Shown: positions 1 to 8,642, numbered from the stretch's first letter. The stretch: DNA of 56,590 nucleotides from Marinomonas spartinae (GCF_016461715.1 NZ_JAEMUI010000030.1:1-56590); one strand, 5' to 3'. The notes: generated from the sequence alone by a model not told the origin. Made by a program: numbers and translations.

Positions 1-63
1 TATTTTCCATTACACTCATACTTGTCAACCACACTGTAACCCTGTCCAACTCAGGAATTGATT

Positions 64-1488
64 ATGCCCAACCACAACCAGACGGATCTCTTTGATAACA
101 GGAGCCTTCCCCAAACCTATTTTGCTGAACGGGTGCTATTGCCTTCTGGTTGGGAAAATAATGTGCTTTTTTCTATCAAAAACGGTCAATTCCTCTCATT
201 TGACTGTGACAGTACACCAACGACAGGCTGTCAGAGACTGACAGGCCCCGTCCTACCAACAATCGCCAACCTGCATTCTCATGCCTTTCAGCGGGTAATG
301 GCAGGGGCGGCGGAGGTCTGCCTTAATCCCAACGATAGCTTTTGGAGTTGGCGCGATTTAATGTACAAAATCGTGCAGAAACTGACGCCTGACGACGCGC
401 GCGTCATCGCGACTCAGCTTTATATTGATATGCTAAAGGCGGGCTACACCCAAGTGGGCGAATTCCACTATTTACACCATGGTTTGGGTGGAAAGCACTA
501 TGATCAAGTGGGTGAAATGGCGAACCAGCTTATTGCGGCGGCGGACGACTCAGGCATGGGGTTAACACTACTGCCAGTACTCTATTCCCATTCTGGCTTT
601 GGTGGTCAGGCGCCCAATGCAGGCCAAGCGCGGTTTATCAACTCGACAGAGTCGTATCTCAAGCTGCATCAGGCTTGCCAGTCTAAGCTTAACAATCACC
701 CACATCATAAATTGGGCGTCTGTTTTCATTCATTGCGAGCTGTGACTAAGCCTCAAATTGAGACGGTACTCCACACCCTTAATGCGTCGTATCGCGACAC
801 ATGCCCAATCCATATTCATATTGCAGAGCAACAAAAAGAAGTCCAAGACAGCTTGGCTTATAGTGGTCAGCGACCTGTGGAATGGCTACATAACGAAATT
901 GGTCTAAATGAGCGTTGGTGTTTGGTTCATGCCACCCATTTAACCGAGAGCGAGCGTCACGCCATTGCCAAAAGCCAAGCCGTCGTTGGATTGTGTCCGA
1001 CAACGGAGGCGAATTTAGGGGATGGTATTTTTCCTGGCGTCGCCTTTGAACAAGACAATGGCCGTTGGGGCATCGGCTCTGACAGCCATGTGAGCCTATC
1101 AATTGTCGAAGAGCTGCGAACCTATGAATACGGACAGCGTCTACGCGACCAACAGCGCAACCGCTTGTATCGCGCAGATCAAACCCGCGTTGGCGATAAC
1201 CTTTACCTACAAGCTTTACGGGGCGGCAATCAAGCCTGTGATGTGTCATTGGGATTAACAAAAGGTAACCGGGCTGATTTTATGGTACTCGACGAGTCTC
1301 ACCCTTTTATGGCGGCAAGTGAACCCAAAGATCTGCTCAATCGCTGGCTGTTTGCCAGCAATGAAAACCTTGTTAAAGACGTCTTCGTAGCAGGCAACCA
1401 CATCATTAAAAACTTCCACCACCAGCAAGAAGAAAACAGCCGTCTGGCCTTTATTCAAGTCATTAAAAAGGTGATGTATGACGCCTAA
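64..1488 (+). CDS. hutF: Formimidoylglutamate deiminase HutF
   Basis: Amidohydrolase-superfamily enzyme of about 474 residues that deiminates N-formimidoyl-L-glutamate to N-formyl-L-glutamate and ammonia in the five-step histidine degradation pathway; cytosolic. The metal-binding HSHAFQR motif is at about residues 71-77, and a GSDSH motif carrying the catalytic Asp is near residue 340. I chose the ATG at 64 because an AGGA lies about 8 bases upstream; the reading frame also offers a TTG at 58 without a better ribosome site. It overlaps hutD by 11 bases, so the two are probably translationally coupled. The rest of the hut genes (hutU, hutH, hutI) are not in the window and may lie to the left. 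Identification is firm from motif and hutD/hutC context. Confidence 0.93.
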   Translation: MPNHNQTDLFDNRSLPQTYFAERVLLPSGWENNVLFSIKNGQFLSFDCDSTPTTGCQRLTGPVLPTIANLHSHAFQRVMAGAAEVCLNPNDSFWSWRDLMYKIVQKLTPDDARVIATQLYIDMLKAGYTQVGEFHYLHHGLGGKHYDQVGEMANQLIAAADDSGMGLTLLPVLYSHSGFGGQAPNAGQARFINSTESYLKLHQACQSKLNNHPHHKLGVCFHSLRAVTKPQIETVLHTLNASYRDTCPIHIHIAEQQKEVQDSLAYSGQRPVEWLHNEIGLNERWCLVHATHLTESERHAIAKSQAVVGLCPTTEANLGDGIFPGVAFEQDNGRWGIGSDSHVSLSIVEELRTYEYGQRLRDQQRNRLYRADQTRVGDNLYLQALRGGNQACDVSLGLTKGNRADFMVLDESHPFMAASEPKDLLNRWLFASNENLVKDVFVAGNHIIKNFHHQQEENSRLAFIQVIKKVMYDA

Positions 1489-2077
1489 CACTCGGTTGCC
1501 TTACCAGATTCTTTCACAGAGCGATTACCAACGCATGCCATGGAAAAATGGTCTTGGCGAAACGTTAGAGATTCAACGTCATGAAGATAGGAACGGCCTA
1601 CGTTTTCGTATCAGCCAAGCCTCAGTTGTAGAAGATGGTGTGTTTTCTGACTTCAGCGGGTTGCATCGCACCTTGGTGTTGCTCTCTGGTGAGGGAATGA
1701 TGTTAACTCACCAGAGAGTCAACACGCCGCCCTATTCTCATCGCCTGACTCAGCCACTTGGTATAGCACGTTTTGCGGGAGGTGATAAAACCCACGCAAC
1801 ACTGATCAAGGGGGCTATTGAAGACCTCAATATTATGGTGCGAGAAGCCGACACCCAAGCCAATGTGGAGGTGGTTAAAGCCCCTTACTCCATAGCATTG
1901 CCAACTGACGAGCATACTGTGTTTTGCGGTATTTATGCCTCTGAGGACAGTGTCGTTGAAAAAGATAATGGCGACCTCTTGCTGCTAAAGGCACACAGCA
2001 TAATGCTGTTATCAAAAGACATACATCTAACATTGACGCAGGGGCACGGCATTTTTATCACTATTTTGGACGTTTAA
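1478..2077 (+). CDS. hutD: HutD family protein
   Basis: Small cupin-like protein of 199 residues, the usual length for HutD. The N-terminal stretch with MPWKNGLGET (about residues 15-24) is the family hallmark, followed by the RFRISQAS motif. HutD is found in hut operons of proteobacteria; its biochemical role is not settled, and it has been proposed to set an upper limit on hut expression by binding a pathway intermediate. The start codon lies inside the end of hutF. The stop codon abuts that of the convergent hutC with no spacer, inside a palindrome. Confidence 0.9.
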   Translation: MTPNTRLPYQILSQSDYQRMPWKNGLGETLEIQRHEDRNGLRFRISQASVVEDGVFSDFSGLHRTLVLLSGEGMMLTHQRVNTPPYSHRLTQPLGIARFAGGDKTHATLIKGAIEDLNIMVREADTQANVEVVKAPYSIALPTDEHTVFCGIYASEDSVVEKDNGDLLLLKAHSIMLLSKDIHLTLTQGHGIFITILDV

Positions 2078-2089
2078 TTAACGTCCAAA
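2065..2089. repeat. Palindrome spanning both hutD and hutC stop codons
   Basis: A perfect inverted repeat with 10-bp arms (2065-2074 and 2080-2089) around a 5-base centre. It contains the TAA of hutD (2075-2077) and the TAA of convergent hutC (2078-2080). No run of T follows on either strand, so it is not a textbook terminator, but an RNA from either strand would fold into the same hairpin at its 3' end. It could end or stabilise both messages. Confidence 0.6.
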
Positions 2090-2833
2090 GTGACCAAACA
2101 GCTGGAAGCGGGACCCCGGGTGCAGCAAGCGCGCCACGGTAATGATATCGTCTCCCGCCCAAGTACGACGATTAATCTGTAAGCATGGCTCGGTAGGCGA
2201 AATCTGCAAACGTTCGCACTCCGTTGGGGTTGGTAACACCGCTTCGACCAAATGCTCTCCTTCCGTCATGGGAGCAGTAGTCATTAGGTATTCATAGGAG
2301 GTATGTTTGGAAAAGTCCTGCTTATCATAATCGGGTGCGCGACTGGCATTCACGATGCGCTCTTCGATTTGAATCGGCAGATCGTCTTCATAATGGATCA
2401 CCACGGAACGAAAAATACCATGATTGGTGCGCACCCCCAGCATCATAGCTTCTTCCACATTGGCCTTAGCAGATTCCAGCACCAATAACTCTGAACGGTG
2501 CTGGTGACCACGAGCAATAATCTCTTCGGCAATGTTATGCACTTCAAACAAAGCAGAATGGGCTTTCTTTTCTGCCACGAATGTTCCAAGGCCCTGATGA
2601 CGAACCAATATCCCTTCAGCGGTTAATTCCCGCAATGCACGATTCACCGTCATCCTGCTCACCCCCAGGGCTTTCACCCATTCCGCCTCGGATGGGACGC
2701 GCTGATTCACTTGCCACTGACCATGACTGATTTTTTGGGTGATAGCCTGCTTTAGTTTGGCATAAATGGGCTGTGACGCATCGGGCATATCATCAAATAA
2801 ATGCGCAAGCATTGATAGAGTGTCTTCTGACAA
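2078..2833 (-). CDS. hutC: Histidine utilization repressor HutC (GntR family)
   Basis: GntR-type repressor of 251 residues: an N-terminal winged helix-turn-helix (about residues 20-85, with RVPSEAEWVKALGVSRMTVN) followed by a UTRA effector domain (about 95-245, including EERIVNA and a C-terminal RFQLFGHF). HutC proteins repress hut genes and are released by urocanate. The frame opens with TTG at 2833; an in-frame ATG at 2812 is an alternative and neither has a convincing ribosome site. A hut operator lies about 70 bp upstream, consistent with autoregulation. It is convergent with hutF-hutD. Confidence 0.9.
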   Translation of the reverse strand: MSEDTLSMLAHLFDDMPDASQPIYAKLKQAITQKISHGQWQVNQRVPSEAEWVKALGVSRMTVNRALRELTAEGILVRHQGLGTFVAEKKAHSALFEVHNIAEEIIARGHQHRSELLVLESAKANVEEAMMLGVRTNHGIFRSVVIHYEDDLPIQIEERIVNASRAPDYDKQDFSKHTSYEYLMTTAPMTEGEHLVEAVLPTPTECERLQISPTEPCLQINRRTWAGDDIITVARLLHPGSRFQLFGHFGR

Positions 2834-2899
2834 TGGAATATCCGTTTGCTGATGAATGAAGTGCTATTATATCGCGACGCTCAAGCATCAAACAATAGA

Positions 2900-2912
2900 C
2901 TTGTATAGACAA
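2900..2912 (-). promoter_or_regulatory. hut operator (HutC binding site)
   Basis: The 13-base core CTTGTATAGACAA is, from memory, identical to the core of the enteric hut operator (ATGCTTGTATAGACAAGTAT). It lies about 70 bp upstream of hutC in the 122-bp gap between hutC and the next gene, which is where an autoregulatory HutC site is expected. No equivalent site is visible in the 63 bases upstream of hutF, so hutF-hutD are probably transcribed from a promoter outside the window. Confidence 0.8.
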
Positions 2913-2955
2913 TTAAAGCTAACATGCGCATTTCTTCTTGTGACAATACCGACGA

Positions 2956-3612
2956 TTATATCGGCATCATCCATAATACAGCCAACCAAGCAAGCCCGAT
3001 GACCAGTGACAGAACGATACCCAAGCGAGGCGTCTGTACTTGCACAGGCCCCGTTAGACCTTTCTTTTTGCCGTGCAGCATGGCGAGAAATAACCGTTCC
3101 TTAAGATGAATTTCATGGAACAAAACTGCCAAGATGTGTAAGGCGACTAATGCCAATAAAATATTAGGTAATGTATGGTGAATGGTTGAAATACGATCTA
3201 GCCAATCATCGGAAGCATAACCATTGAAAGGGCCAAACCAAAAGATCTGATCACTGGTAAACAGTCCCGTCAACCATTGGAGGCTCAACCCAAGAAATAA
3301 TACGACCACCATTAATGCGCCAATCGGATTATGGCCCGCATAGTGCTCATGATGTCCGGTAAGCAATCCTTTCAAATAAGAGAAGACCACCTTAGGAGAG
3401 CGTACAAACTGTCCAAAACGCGCATAATGAGATCCCCAAATGCCATATAAAACACGGGCTACGATTAACGCTGACAAACTATACCCCATATAAAAATGGT
3501 ATTTGAGCCAGTCACCTCCTTCATTGCCAGTTATGATCAATCCCGTAAACAAAAGCGCCATCAACCAATGACTGACTCGAATCGGCCAATCCCATACTAA
3601 TTCAGATTTCAT
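2956..3612 (-). CDS. Cytochrome b561 / hydrogenase-type cytochrome b family protein
   Basis: Integral membrane di-haem cytochrome b of about 218 residues, four or five transmembrane helices. Recognisable features are the N-terminal WDWPIRVSHW segment, HFYMGY around residue 48, HEHYAGHNP near 98 and later histidines (HHTLPN, HEIHLKE) that would ligate haem. The family shuttles electrons between quinone or hydrogenase modules and periplasmic partners; no soluble partner is adjacent, so the donor or acceptor is unknown. I start at the ATG at 3612, preceded by AGGA, rather than at an upstream codon at 3642 that would add a basic tail. Confidence 0.82.
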   Translation of the reverse strand: MKSELVWDWPIRVSHWLMALLFTGLIITGNEGGDWLKYHFYMGYSLSALIVARVLYGIWGSHYARFGQFVRSPKVVFSYLKGLLTGHHEHYAGHNPIGALMVVVLFLGLSLQWLTGLFTSDQIFWFGPFNGYASDDWLDRISTIHHTLPNILLALVALHILAVLFHEIHLKERLFLAMLHGKKKGLTGPVQVQTPRLGIVLSLVIGLAWLAVLWMMPI

Positions 3613-3645
3613 GTTTGTTTTTTTCCTATGCAATAACCGCATTCG

Positions 3646-3682
3646 TTCGCTAAAAATACATCATCAGACTATTTTTAACGAA
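3646..3682. repeat. Imperfect inverted repeat upstream of the cytochrome b gene
   Basis: Arms of 13 bases (3646-3658 and 3670-3682) match at 12 of 13 positions when one is reverse complemented, with an 11-base centre. It lies about 35 bp upstream of the cytochrome b start. It could be an operator or a hairpin; nothing further identifies it. Confidence 0.4.
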
Positions 3683-3875
3683 GGCAGTTTAACGGGCGTA
3701 TCTTGATTGAGGTATTGGCAAGCACCATCACCCTGCTAAATATATTCATAGTAGACAAAAAAACCGCCATAAGTTCATTCCACTCATGGTATTTATTTGC
3801 CTATTAAGCTTAGACGCTTTTTCTCTTTTCTTTATTAACATGACATAACAACGCCACATAACAAGGAGTGACACC

Positions 3876-4907
3876 ATGTTGCTAGGCTTTCTCTTTATTA
3901 TTGTTTTGGTCTGTCTGATCATCATCTACTGCTATCTTTTTAAACGCCGTTTTTTTGCTAGGCAAAACCTCGTTATTGACCTGCCTTTTGATATCGTATC
4001 AGAAAACCTAAAAGATCTAAGCAACTGGCCACAATGGATACCTTGGCTGCTCTTTGAGCCGAACACAAAAGTGCATTATGACTACTCCCACGCTGGAGAA
4101 ACCACCCTATTACCCTCATGCTTAAGTTGGAAAGGTAAACTCATTAAAGAAGGGTATATTCTCATGAAACCGGCTCGCCCCAGCGCCAGCTACTGTCATG
4201 CCGTTATCGAGGCCAATGCGTTTTATCCAAAGGATGTGTTTCTTAGTATCGACCTTACTAAACAAGGCTCCCATACGGGAATTAACCTGCAACTCACGGG
4301 AAGCGTCCCTTTTCTATTGCGTTACAAAACGGCCCTACTAAAAATTCGTGCTAACAAAGACCTTGAGCTGTCCCTATTACGATTAAACGCCCATTTGGTT
4401 CAATACAGCCAACGCACGGATTACGAGTTTGCAGACCCTTCTTACACATTTTTAGAAACCAAGCAACTTGGTCATTTCGATGCGGTTACTCGCCCCTTTA
4501 CGGCAAAAGATCAATCCATCTCACAAAAAATAGAACAGGGCTTTCACGATTTATTCACGGCTCTTGGTCCACAAAACCCAACAACGGGTCATCGATTTAC
4601 CCTCTATACCAAAGCCGACCCGATTCATCATGACTTTGAAGGCGTTCTGGGGGTATTAGTACAAAATGTAGAACCCTGCGACCTGCACCCAGAACGGATC
4701 ACCCTTAACGGGACATACCTGCAATTACTCTACCATGGTAGCTATCAGCACTTATCTTTGGCATGGCATGTGATCCACAACATGATGCGCTTACAAGGCC
4801 ATCGACCGGATAAAAAGCACCCGAGCGTAGAGGTCTACGAAATAGGACCAGGCCAAACCAACAGCCCAAAAGAGTACGTTACAAAGGTATGTTTACCAAT
4901 CAAGTAG
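3876..4907 (+). CDS. Membrane-anchored SRPBCC / GyrI-like domain protein
   Basis: 343-residue protein with three parts: an N-terminal hydrophobic helix (about residues 2-20) followed by the basic patch KRRFF, a SRPBCC (polyketide-cyclase-like) ligand-binding fold (about 30-170, with NWPQWIPW), and a C-terminal GyrI-like effector-binding domain of the kind seen at the end of AraC/MerR activators (about 187-343, with LYTKADP and YLQLLYHGSY). There is no DNA-binding domain. The two binding folds would sit in the cytoplasm tethered to the membrane. The ATG is preceded by AAGGAG. Ligand and role are unknown; a stress- or small-molecule-sensing role is inference. Confidence 0.7.
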   Translation: MLLGFLFIIVLVCLIIIYCYLFKRRFFARQNLVIDLPFDIVSENLKDLSNWPQWIPWLLFEPNTKVHYDYSHAGETTLLPSCLSWKGKLIKEGYILMKPARPSASYCHAVIEANAFYPKDVFLSIDLTKQGSHTGINLQLTGSVPFLLRYKTALLKIRANKDLELSLLRLNAHLVQYSQRTDYEFADPSYTFLETKQLGHFDAVTRPFTAKDQSISQKIEQGFHDLFTALGPQNPTTGHRFTLYTKADPIHHDFEGVLGVLVQNVEPCDLHPERITLNGTYLQLLYHGSYQHLSLAWHVIHNMMRLQGHRPDKKHPSVEVYEIGPGQTNSPKEYVTKVCLPIK

Positions 4908-4976
4908 CTTTTTTATTCGTTAAGGGTAAAATCGAAAATGAAGAAGTCTAATATCTACTCACTTTAAGGATGAAAA

Positions 4977-5195
4977 ATGATGATCTCTGACCACCAGCTC
5001 TGGTTTATAGACCGCGCATTTGAGTTAATACTTACGATTGCCTTTTTCTACATTTTTAAACATCTTTTCCATATAAATAATAGTTGGCTATTAGGTTTTT
5101 TGGCCGTTTCCTCAAGTTTTTTAATCGCAGGTGTTGTCTATAAACAGGTTGAAAAAACCAAACTGTGGGCAAAACTTCGGTCTAATCAACAATAG
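4977..5195 (+). CDS. Small membrane protein, unknown
   Basis: 72-residue protein with two predicted transmembrane stretches (about residues 13-30 and 36-53) and a basic C-terminal tail. It starts at one of two consecutive ATG codons (4977 or 4980) behind TAAGGATG. It follows the SRPBCC/GyrI-like gene by 69 bp on the same strand and may be co-transcribed with it. I do not recognise a family. Confidence 0.5.
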   Translation: MMISDHQLWFIDRAFELILTIAFFYIFKHLFHINNSWLLGFLAVSSSFLIAGVVYKQVEKTKLWAKLRSNQQ

Positions 5196-5391
5196 AGCCC
5201 TTCCCCTGTACCATGCCCATATTCGGGACTTTTTTGCGGTTCTAGATAGAAGTGCCCTATTCCTTTAGAGTATGCTCATTACTAACGCCCCCAACACATG
5301 ATGCTGAGCATTCTTGATGGATCAAGGGTAGCGAGCATTACGCTTTAAGCATACGTAGCAAATACCTTTAAACGAATAAGAGCCGATTACG

Positions 5392-6684
5392 ATGACAACT
5401 CTCTATCAGGACCATCTCACTGTATTACAACAACGCTATGAAGCCGCCTTAACACACTTCCAATGTGATGCCGTAGTACTGGCGTCAGGTCATAAACAAT
5501 ATTACTTCCAAGACGACCATACAGCGCCTTTTCATAGTTACTCAGGTGCCCAACAATGGCTTCCATTTACCTTAAGCGCGGAAACCTATCTCATTATTGA
5601 AGCAGGTAAAAAACCGCGTATTGTGTGGCCGGTTCGTGATGATTTTTGGCACGCACCAAATCCCGTTCCCGCTGGTGAGTGGCAGGATAGCTGGGACATT
5701 ACCCCCGCCCGTCGTGACGATAAATGGTTCCAAGGTTTACCAGAAAAATGTGCCTGGCTTGGCCCCGAACCACAAGATTTTGCTCATGTTATCCCAGGTT
5801 TCAATACCTATGTGGATTTTGCCAAAGCGGTGAAAACCCCTTATGAAATAGCCGCTATTCAACGTGCTAGCGTCCGTGGTGCAAAAGGTCACCTTGCCGC
5901 AAGGGATGCCTTTTTAAATGGCTTGAGTGAATTTGAAATTCATTTGGCCTATTTACAAGCCAGCCAACAAACCGCCAACCAAGAACCTTACCCTAGCATT
6001 ATAGGCGTCAACGAACATGCTTCGGTGCTGCATTATGAACACAAGGACTTTGATCGTAGCGCCAATCCACTAACCTTGCTGATTGATGCTGGCGCCACGG
6101 AGCACGGTTATGCCAGTGATATAACACGCACCTTTACCAAACAAGACGATGAGTTCCGAGCTTTGGTCAAAAGTCTGGACAGTGCAGAGCAAGAGATGGC
6201 AAAAAAAGCCTTGTCTGGTACATCCTATCCTGAACTCCACCAAGGGGCACTGCGAACCATCGCTGGTATTCTCCATGACCATAAAATTTGCTCATTGAGT
6301 GTGGACGAACAAATCGCAAAAGGCATTACACAAACCTTCTTCCCCCATGGCCTTGGACATTTGTTAGGGTTACAGGTGCACGATGTAGGCGGCTTTCATC
6401 AGGATGTGTTAGGCACACGTCGTGAACCTGATGCGAATGCGCCTTTCTTAAGGCTGACTCGTACATTAGAGGAAAACATGGTGCTCACCATCGAACCCGG
6501 TCTATATTTTATCCCCATGCTGTTGGACAAAATGCAGGCTGAGATACCACAGCACGGGTGTGATATGGCACTCATTAAACAATTCATTCCCTACGGTGGT
6601 ATTCGTATTGAGGACAACATCGTTGTCAAAGACGAAGTGTCGGTTAACTTAACCCGACAAGCCTTTTCTGAATACGAAGCGTAG
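5392..6684 (+). CDS. pepQ: Xaa-Pro dipeptidase (proline dipeptidase) PepQ
   Basis: M24 metallopeptidase of 430 residues, close to the E. coli PepQ length (443). It hydrolyses X-Pro dipeptides in the cytosol and may also act on organophosphate triesters as relatives do. The dinuclear metal site is intact: Asp in LIDAGA, Asp in SDITRTF, His in FPHGLGHLLG, Glu in TIEPGLYF and Glu in GGIRIEDN. The N-terminal DHTAPFHSY segment is also typical of PepQ. It stands alone: 196 bp upstream contain no gene, and a stem-loop follows 17 bp after the stop. Confidence 0.92.
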   Translation: MTTLYQDHLTVLQQRYEAALTHFQCDAVVLASGHKQYYFQDDHTAPFHSYSGAQQWLPFTLSAETYLIIEAGKKPRIVWPVRDDFWHAPNPVPAGEWQDSWDITPARRDDKWFQGLPEKCAWLGPEPQDFAHVIPGFNTYVDFAKAVKTPYEIAAIQRASVRGAKGHLAARDAFLNGLSEFEIHLAYLQASQQTANQEPYPSIIGVNEHASVLHYEHKDFDRSANPLTLLIDAGATEHGYASDITRTFTKQDDEFRALVKSLDSAEQEMAKKALSGTSYPELHQGALRTIAGILHDHKICSLSVDEQIAKGITQTFFPHGLGHLLGLQVHDVGGFHQDVLGTRREPDANAPFLRLTRTLEENMVLTIEPGLYFIPMLLDKMQAEIPQHGCDMALIKQFIPYGGIRIEDNIVVKDEVSVNLTRQAFSEYEA

Positions 6685-6701
6685 ATCATTAAACCTTATA
6701 A

Positions 6702-6750
6702 ACCACAAGCGATGCGATTCTGGAGCATCAGTAATAGTCTCGCTTGTGGT
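6702..6750 (+). terminator. Stem-loop after pepQ
   Basis: Perfect 11-bp arms (6702-6712 and 6740-6750) separated by 27 bases, beginning 17 bp after the pepQ stop. No T-run follows, so termination efficiency is uncertain; it may instead protect the pepQ 3' end. Confidence 0.5.
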
Positions 6751-6838
6751 CGTTAGCCAAAGGGATTGGAACCACTGCAAATCGCAGTAAATGACATCTT
6801 CTGATGCGATTATGATGAATTTTCTACTAAAAATGTGG

Positions 6839-6902
6839 GAGTTTATCGATTATCCATAACTAAAATAGTATAAAATTCGTTGGTTTTGGAATCGATAAAC
6901 TC
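6839..6902. promoter_or_regulatory. Long inverted repeat flanking a -10-like element upstream of tctC
   Basis: Perfect 13-bp arms (6839-6851 and 6890-6902, each containing ATCGAT) are separated by 38 bp. Between them is a TATAAAAT (6869-6876) that would serve as a -10 box. The rest of the 350-bp gap (6685-7034) holds the stem-loop after pepQ, a short 5-bp hairpin at 6774-6788 and no gene. The placement suggests paired operators bracketing the tct promoter; a transcript from here would carry a leader of about 150 bases. Confidence 0.5.
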
Positions 6903-7034
6903 TTTTCTCATTCACGACTCGTAAGCTAAAGTAATCCACGTTGCCGATTATTTGCCCCATTTGGGTAAATAAAAATAATAATAAACGTTTTGACCTTAGC
7001 TCATTTATTTTGCATAAGGCTAACCGGAGACACC

Positions 7035-8027
7035 ATGAAAAAAACAGTACTTACCCTACTCACGGCCCTCTCGCTATCCTCAGCGGCAAGTTTTGCAGCC
7101 TACCCAGACAAAGACATTCAAGGCATTATCCAATGGGGAGCTGGCGGCTCAACGGATACAGTCATGCGTTCCATAACGCCTCATGTCGAAAAATTCCTTG
7201 GTACAGACATTATTCTCACCAACAAAACAGGTGGCGTGGGGGCGATTGCCACCAAGTATGTTTATGCTAAACGCGCCGATGGTTACACTCTGCTTATGGG
7301 GGCAGAAAACCCACAGATGTATAAAGTCTTAGGCTTAGGGAATATCGATTACAGCGACATGATCCCCATTGATATCTTAGCCCGTGGCACACCAATCATT
7401 GTTGCCAATAACAACGCACCTTATAACAACATGGAAGAATTTCTGGACTATCTTCATAACCACCCAGATCAAGTAAAGATAGGCTCAACAGGCAAAGGAG
7501 GAATGACGTCACTCGTGCTTGCCATGCTCAAATCTCAAACTAAGATGAGTTACATCAGTATTCCTTACAATGGTGACGGCCCAGCGTTAACCGCGATTCA
7601 AAGTGGCGCTATAGATGTCATGCCTGCCGTATTAGGTGCAGCCATTGAGCAAGTGAAAGCAGGTCGCATGAAAGTCATTGGGCTGATCGATAACGAGCCA
7701 AATAAATTACTTCCCAACATAAAACCCGTGACAGACACCTTGCCAGGAATGAAAAAATATCTGCCTTGGGGGCCTTTTTTTGGCGTGTTCGTGAAAAAAG
7801 GTACACCTAAGGTAGCAGTTGAAAAACTACAAAACGCGTTCCACAAAGCCGCGTTGAATCCTGACTTTGTTAAACTTATGGATAAACGTGGTTACAGTAT
7901 TTTGAATATCAGTGGTCAAAAAGCGAGAACCTTCTTGGATTCCTATCGCTCAACCTCCTCTTGGTTAGCATACGATGGCGGAGTCGCGAAAATATCCCCT
8001 GCTAAATTCGATATTCCAAAACCTTAA
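7035..8027 (+). CDS. tctC: Tripartite tricarboxylate transporter substrate-binding protein (TctC family)
   Basis: Periplasmic solute receptor of about 330 residues. It opens with a clear signal peptide (MKKTVLTLL, cleavage after about residue 21 in SFAAYP). Family hallmarks follow: IIQWGAGGSTD near residue 30 and NKTGGVGA near 60. It delivers an organic acid to the TctAB membrane complex, driven by an ion gradient. The ATG at 7035 has GGAGA at the right distance; an upstream frame extension to 6990 would destroy the signal peptide. Given the neighbouring shikimate- and protocatechuate-related genes, a carboxylated aromatic or hydroaromatic acid is a plausible substrate, but that is inference. 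Confidence 0.9.
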   Translation: MKKTVLTLLTALSLSSAASFAAYPDKDIQGIIQWGAGGSTDTVMRSITPHVEKFLGTDIILTNKTGGVGAIATKYVYAKRADGYTLLMGAENPQMYKVLGLGNIDYSDMIPIDILARGTPIIVANNNAPYNNMEEFLDYLHNHPDQVKIGSTGKGGMTSLVLAMLKSQTKMSYISIPYNGDGPALTAIQSGAIDVMPAVLGAAIEQVKAGRMKVIGLIDNEPNKLLPNIKPVTDTLPGMKKYLPWGPFFGVFVKKGTPKVAVEKLQNAFHKAALNPDFVKLMDKRGYSILNISGQKARTFLDSYRSTSSWLAYDGGVAKISPAKFDIPKP

Positions 8028-8078
8028 TACTGCGAACGAGGTGAGGTATCACGCTGACGATCTCACTCATCATCTAAC

Positions 8079-8106
8079 AGGAGAGTCGCTCTTGCACGAC
8101 TCTCCT
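8079..8106 (+). other. Intercistronic stem-loop between tctC and tctB
   Basis: Perfect 10-bp stem (8079-8088 with 8097-8106) and 8-base loop, in the 104-bp gap between tctC and tctB. No T-run follows. Such hairpins after binding-protein genes often protect the upstream message, giving more receptor than membrane subunit; I infer the same here. Confidence 0.6.
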
Positions 8107-8131
8107 TGTATTGGCATAACCTGGAGTCTAT

Positions 8132-8635
8132 ATGTCCAGTCCGTCCCTACGTAAGCCAGGCGAATTAATCTTTGCCTTGTTATTGGTTATTTTTAGTGTA
8201 TTTGTCTTTTGGCAAGCTTACAAAATCGCTGGCTTCTCCTCCATGAGCTCAGCTGGGGCCTTCCCTATGGCTGCGTCTTTCGCGATGCTGTTATCATCTT
8301 GCTTTATTTTTGTGAAAACGCTAAAAGCCCCTAAAGCAGAAGGCATGCGTTTTTTTTACCACTGCTTACCACCCGTTGTTGCCATTATTATGGCCATTAT
8401 CCTGATATACGCCGTATTGCTAGATAGTGTCGGCTTTACCTTAACCAGTTTTGCTTTTCTGTTTATTTGTATACAAATACTGCATCGACGGAGCCCTTTC
8501 TATACCTTTGCCTTGTCTCTTATTACGCTCATCGTGGTGTATATTGTATTCCGACTGATTTTCCAAGTCGTTCTTCCCGAAGGTATTGTCCCAGAAGATC
8601 GAATCATCGCTGTCATCAAGTCACTGTGGAGCTAA
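8132..8635 (+). CDS. tctB: Tripartite tricarboxylate transporter small membrane subunit (TctB family)
   Basis: 167-residue membrane protein with four hydrophobic helices (about residues 12-32, 40-60, 80-105 and 125-150), the size and layout of TctB. It associates with TctA to form the permease that receives substrate from TctC. ATG at 8132 has CTGGAG upstream. TctA starts 7 bp after its stop, so the two subunits are made from one message. Confidence 0.87.
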   Translation: MSSPSLRKPGELIFALLLVIFSVFVFWQAYKIAGFSSMSSAGAFPMAASFAMLLSSCFIFVKTLKAPKAEGMRFFYHCLPPVVAIIMAIILIYAVLLDSVGFTLTSFAFLFICIQILHRRSPFYTFALSLITLIVVYIVFRLIFQVVLPEGIVPEDRIIAVIKSLWS

Positions 8636-8642
8636 TCACACA

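Noticed and set aside
58..63. TTG start for hutF two codons upstream of the chosen ATG
   Set aside because: The ATG at 64 has better spacing from AGGA and is the more usual start codon.
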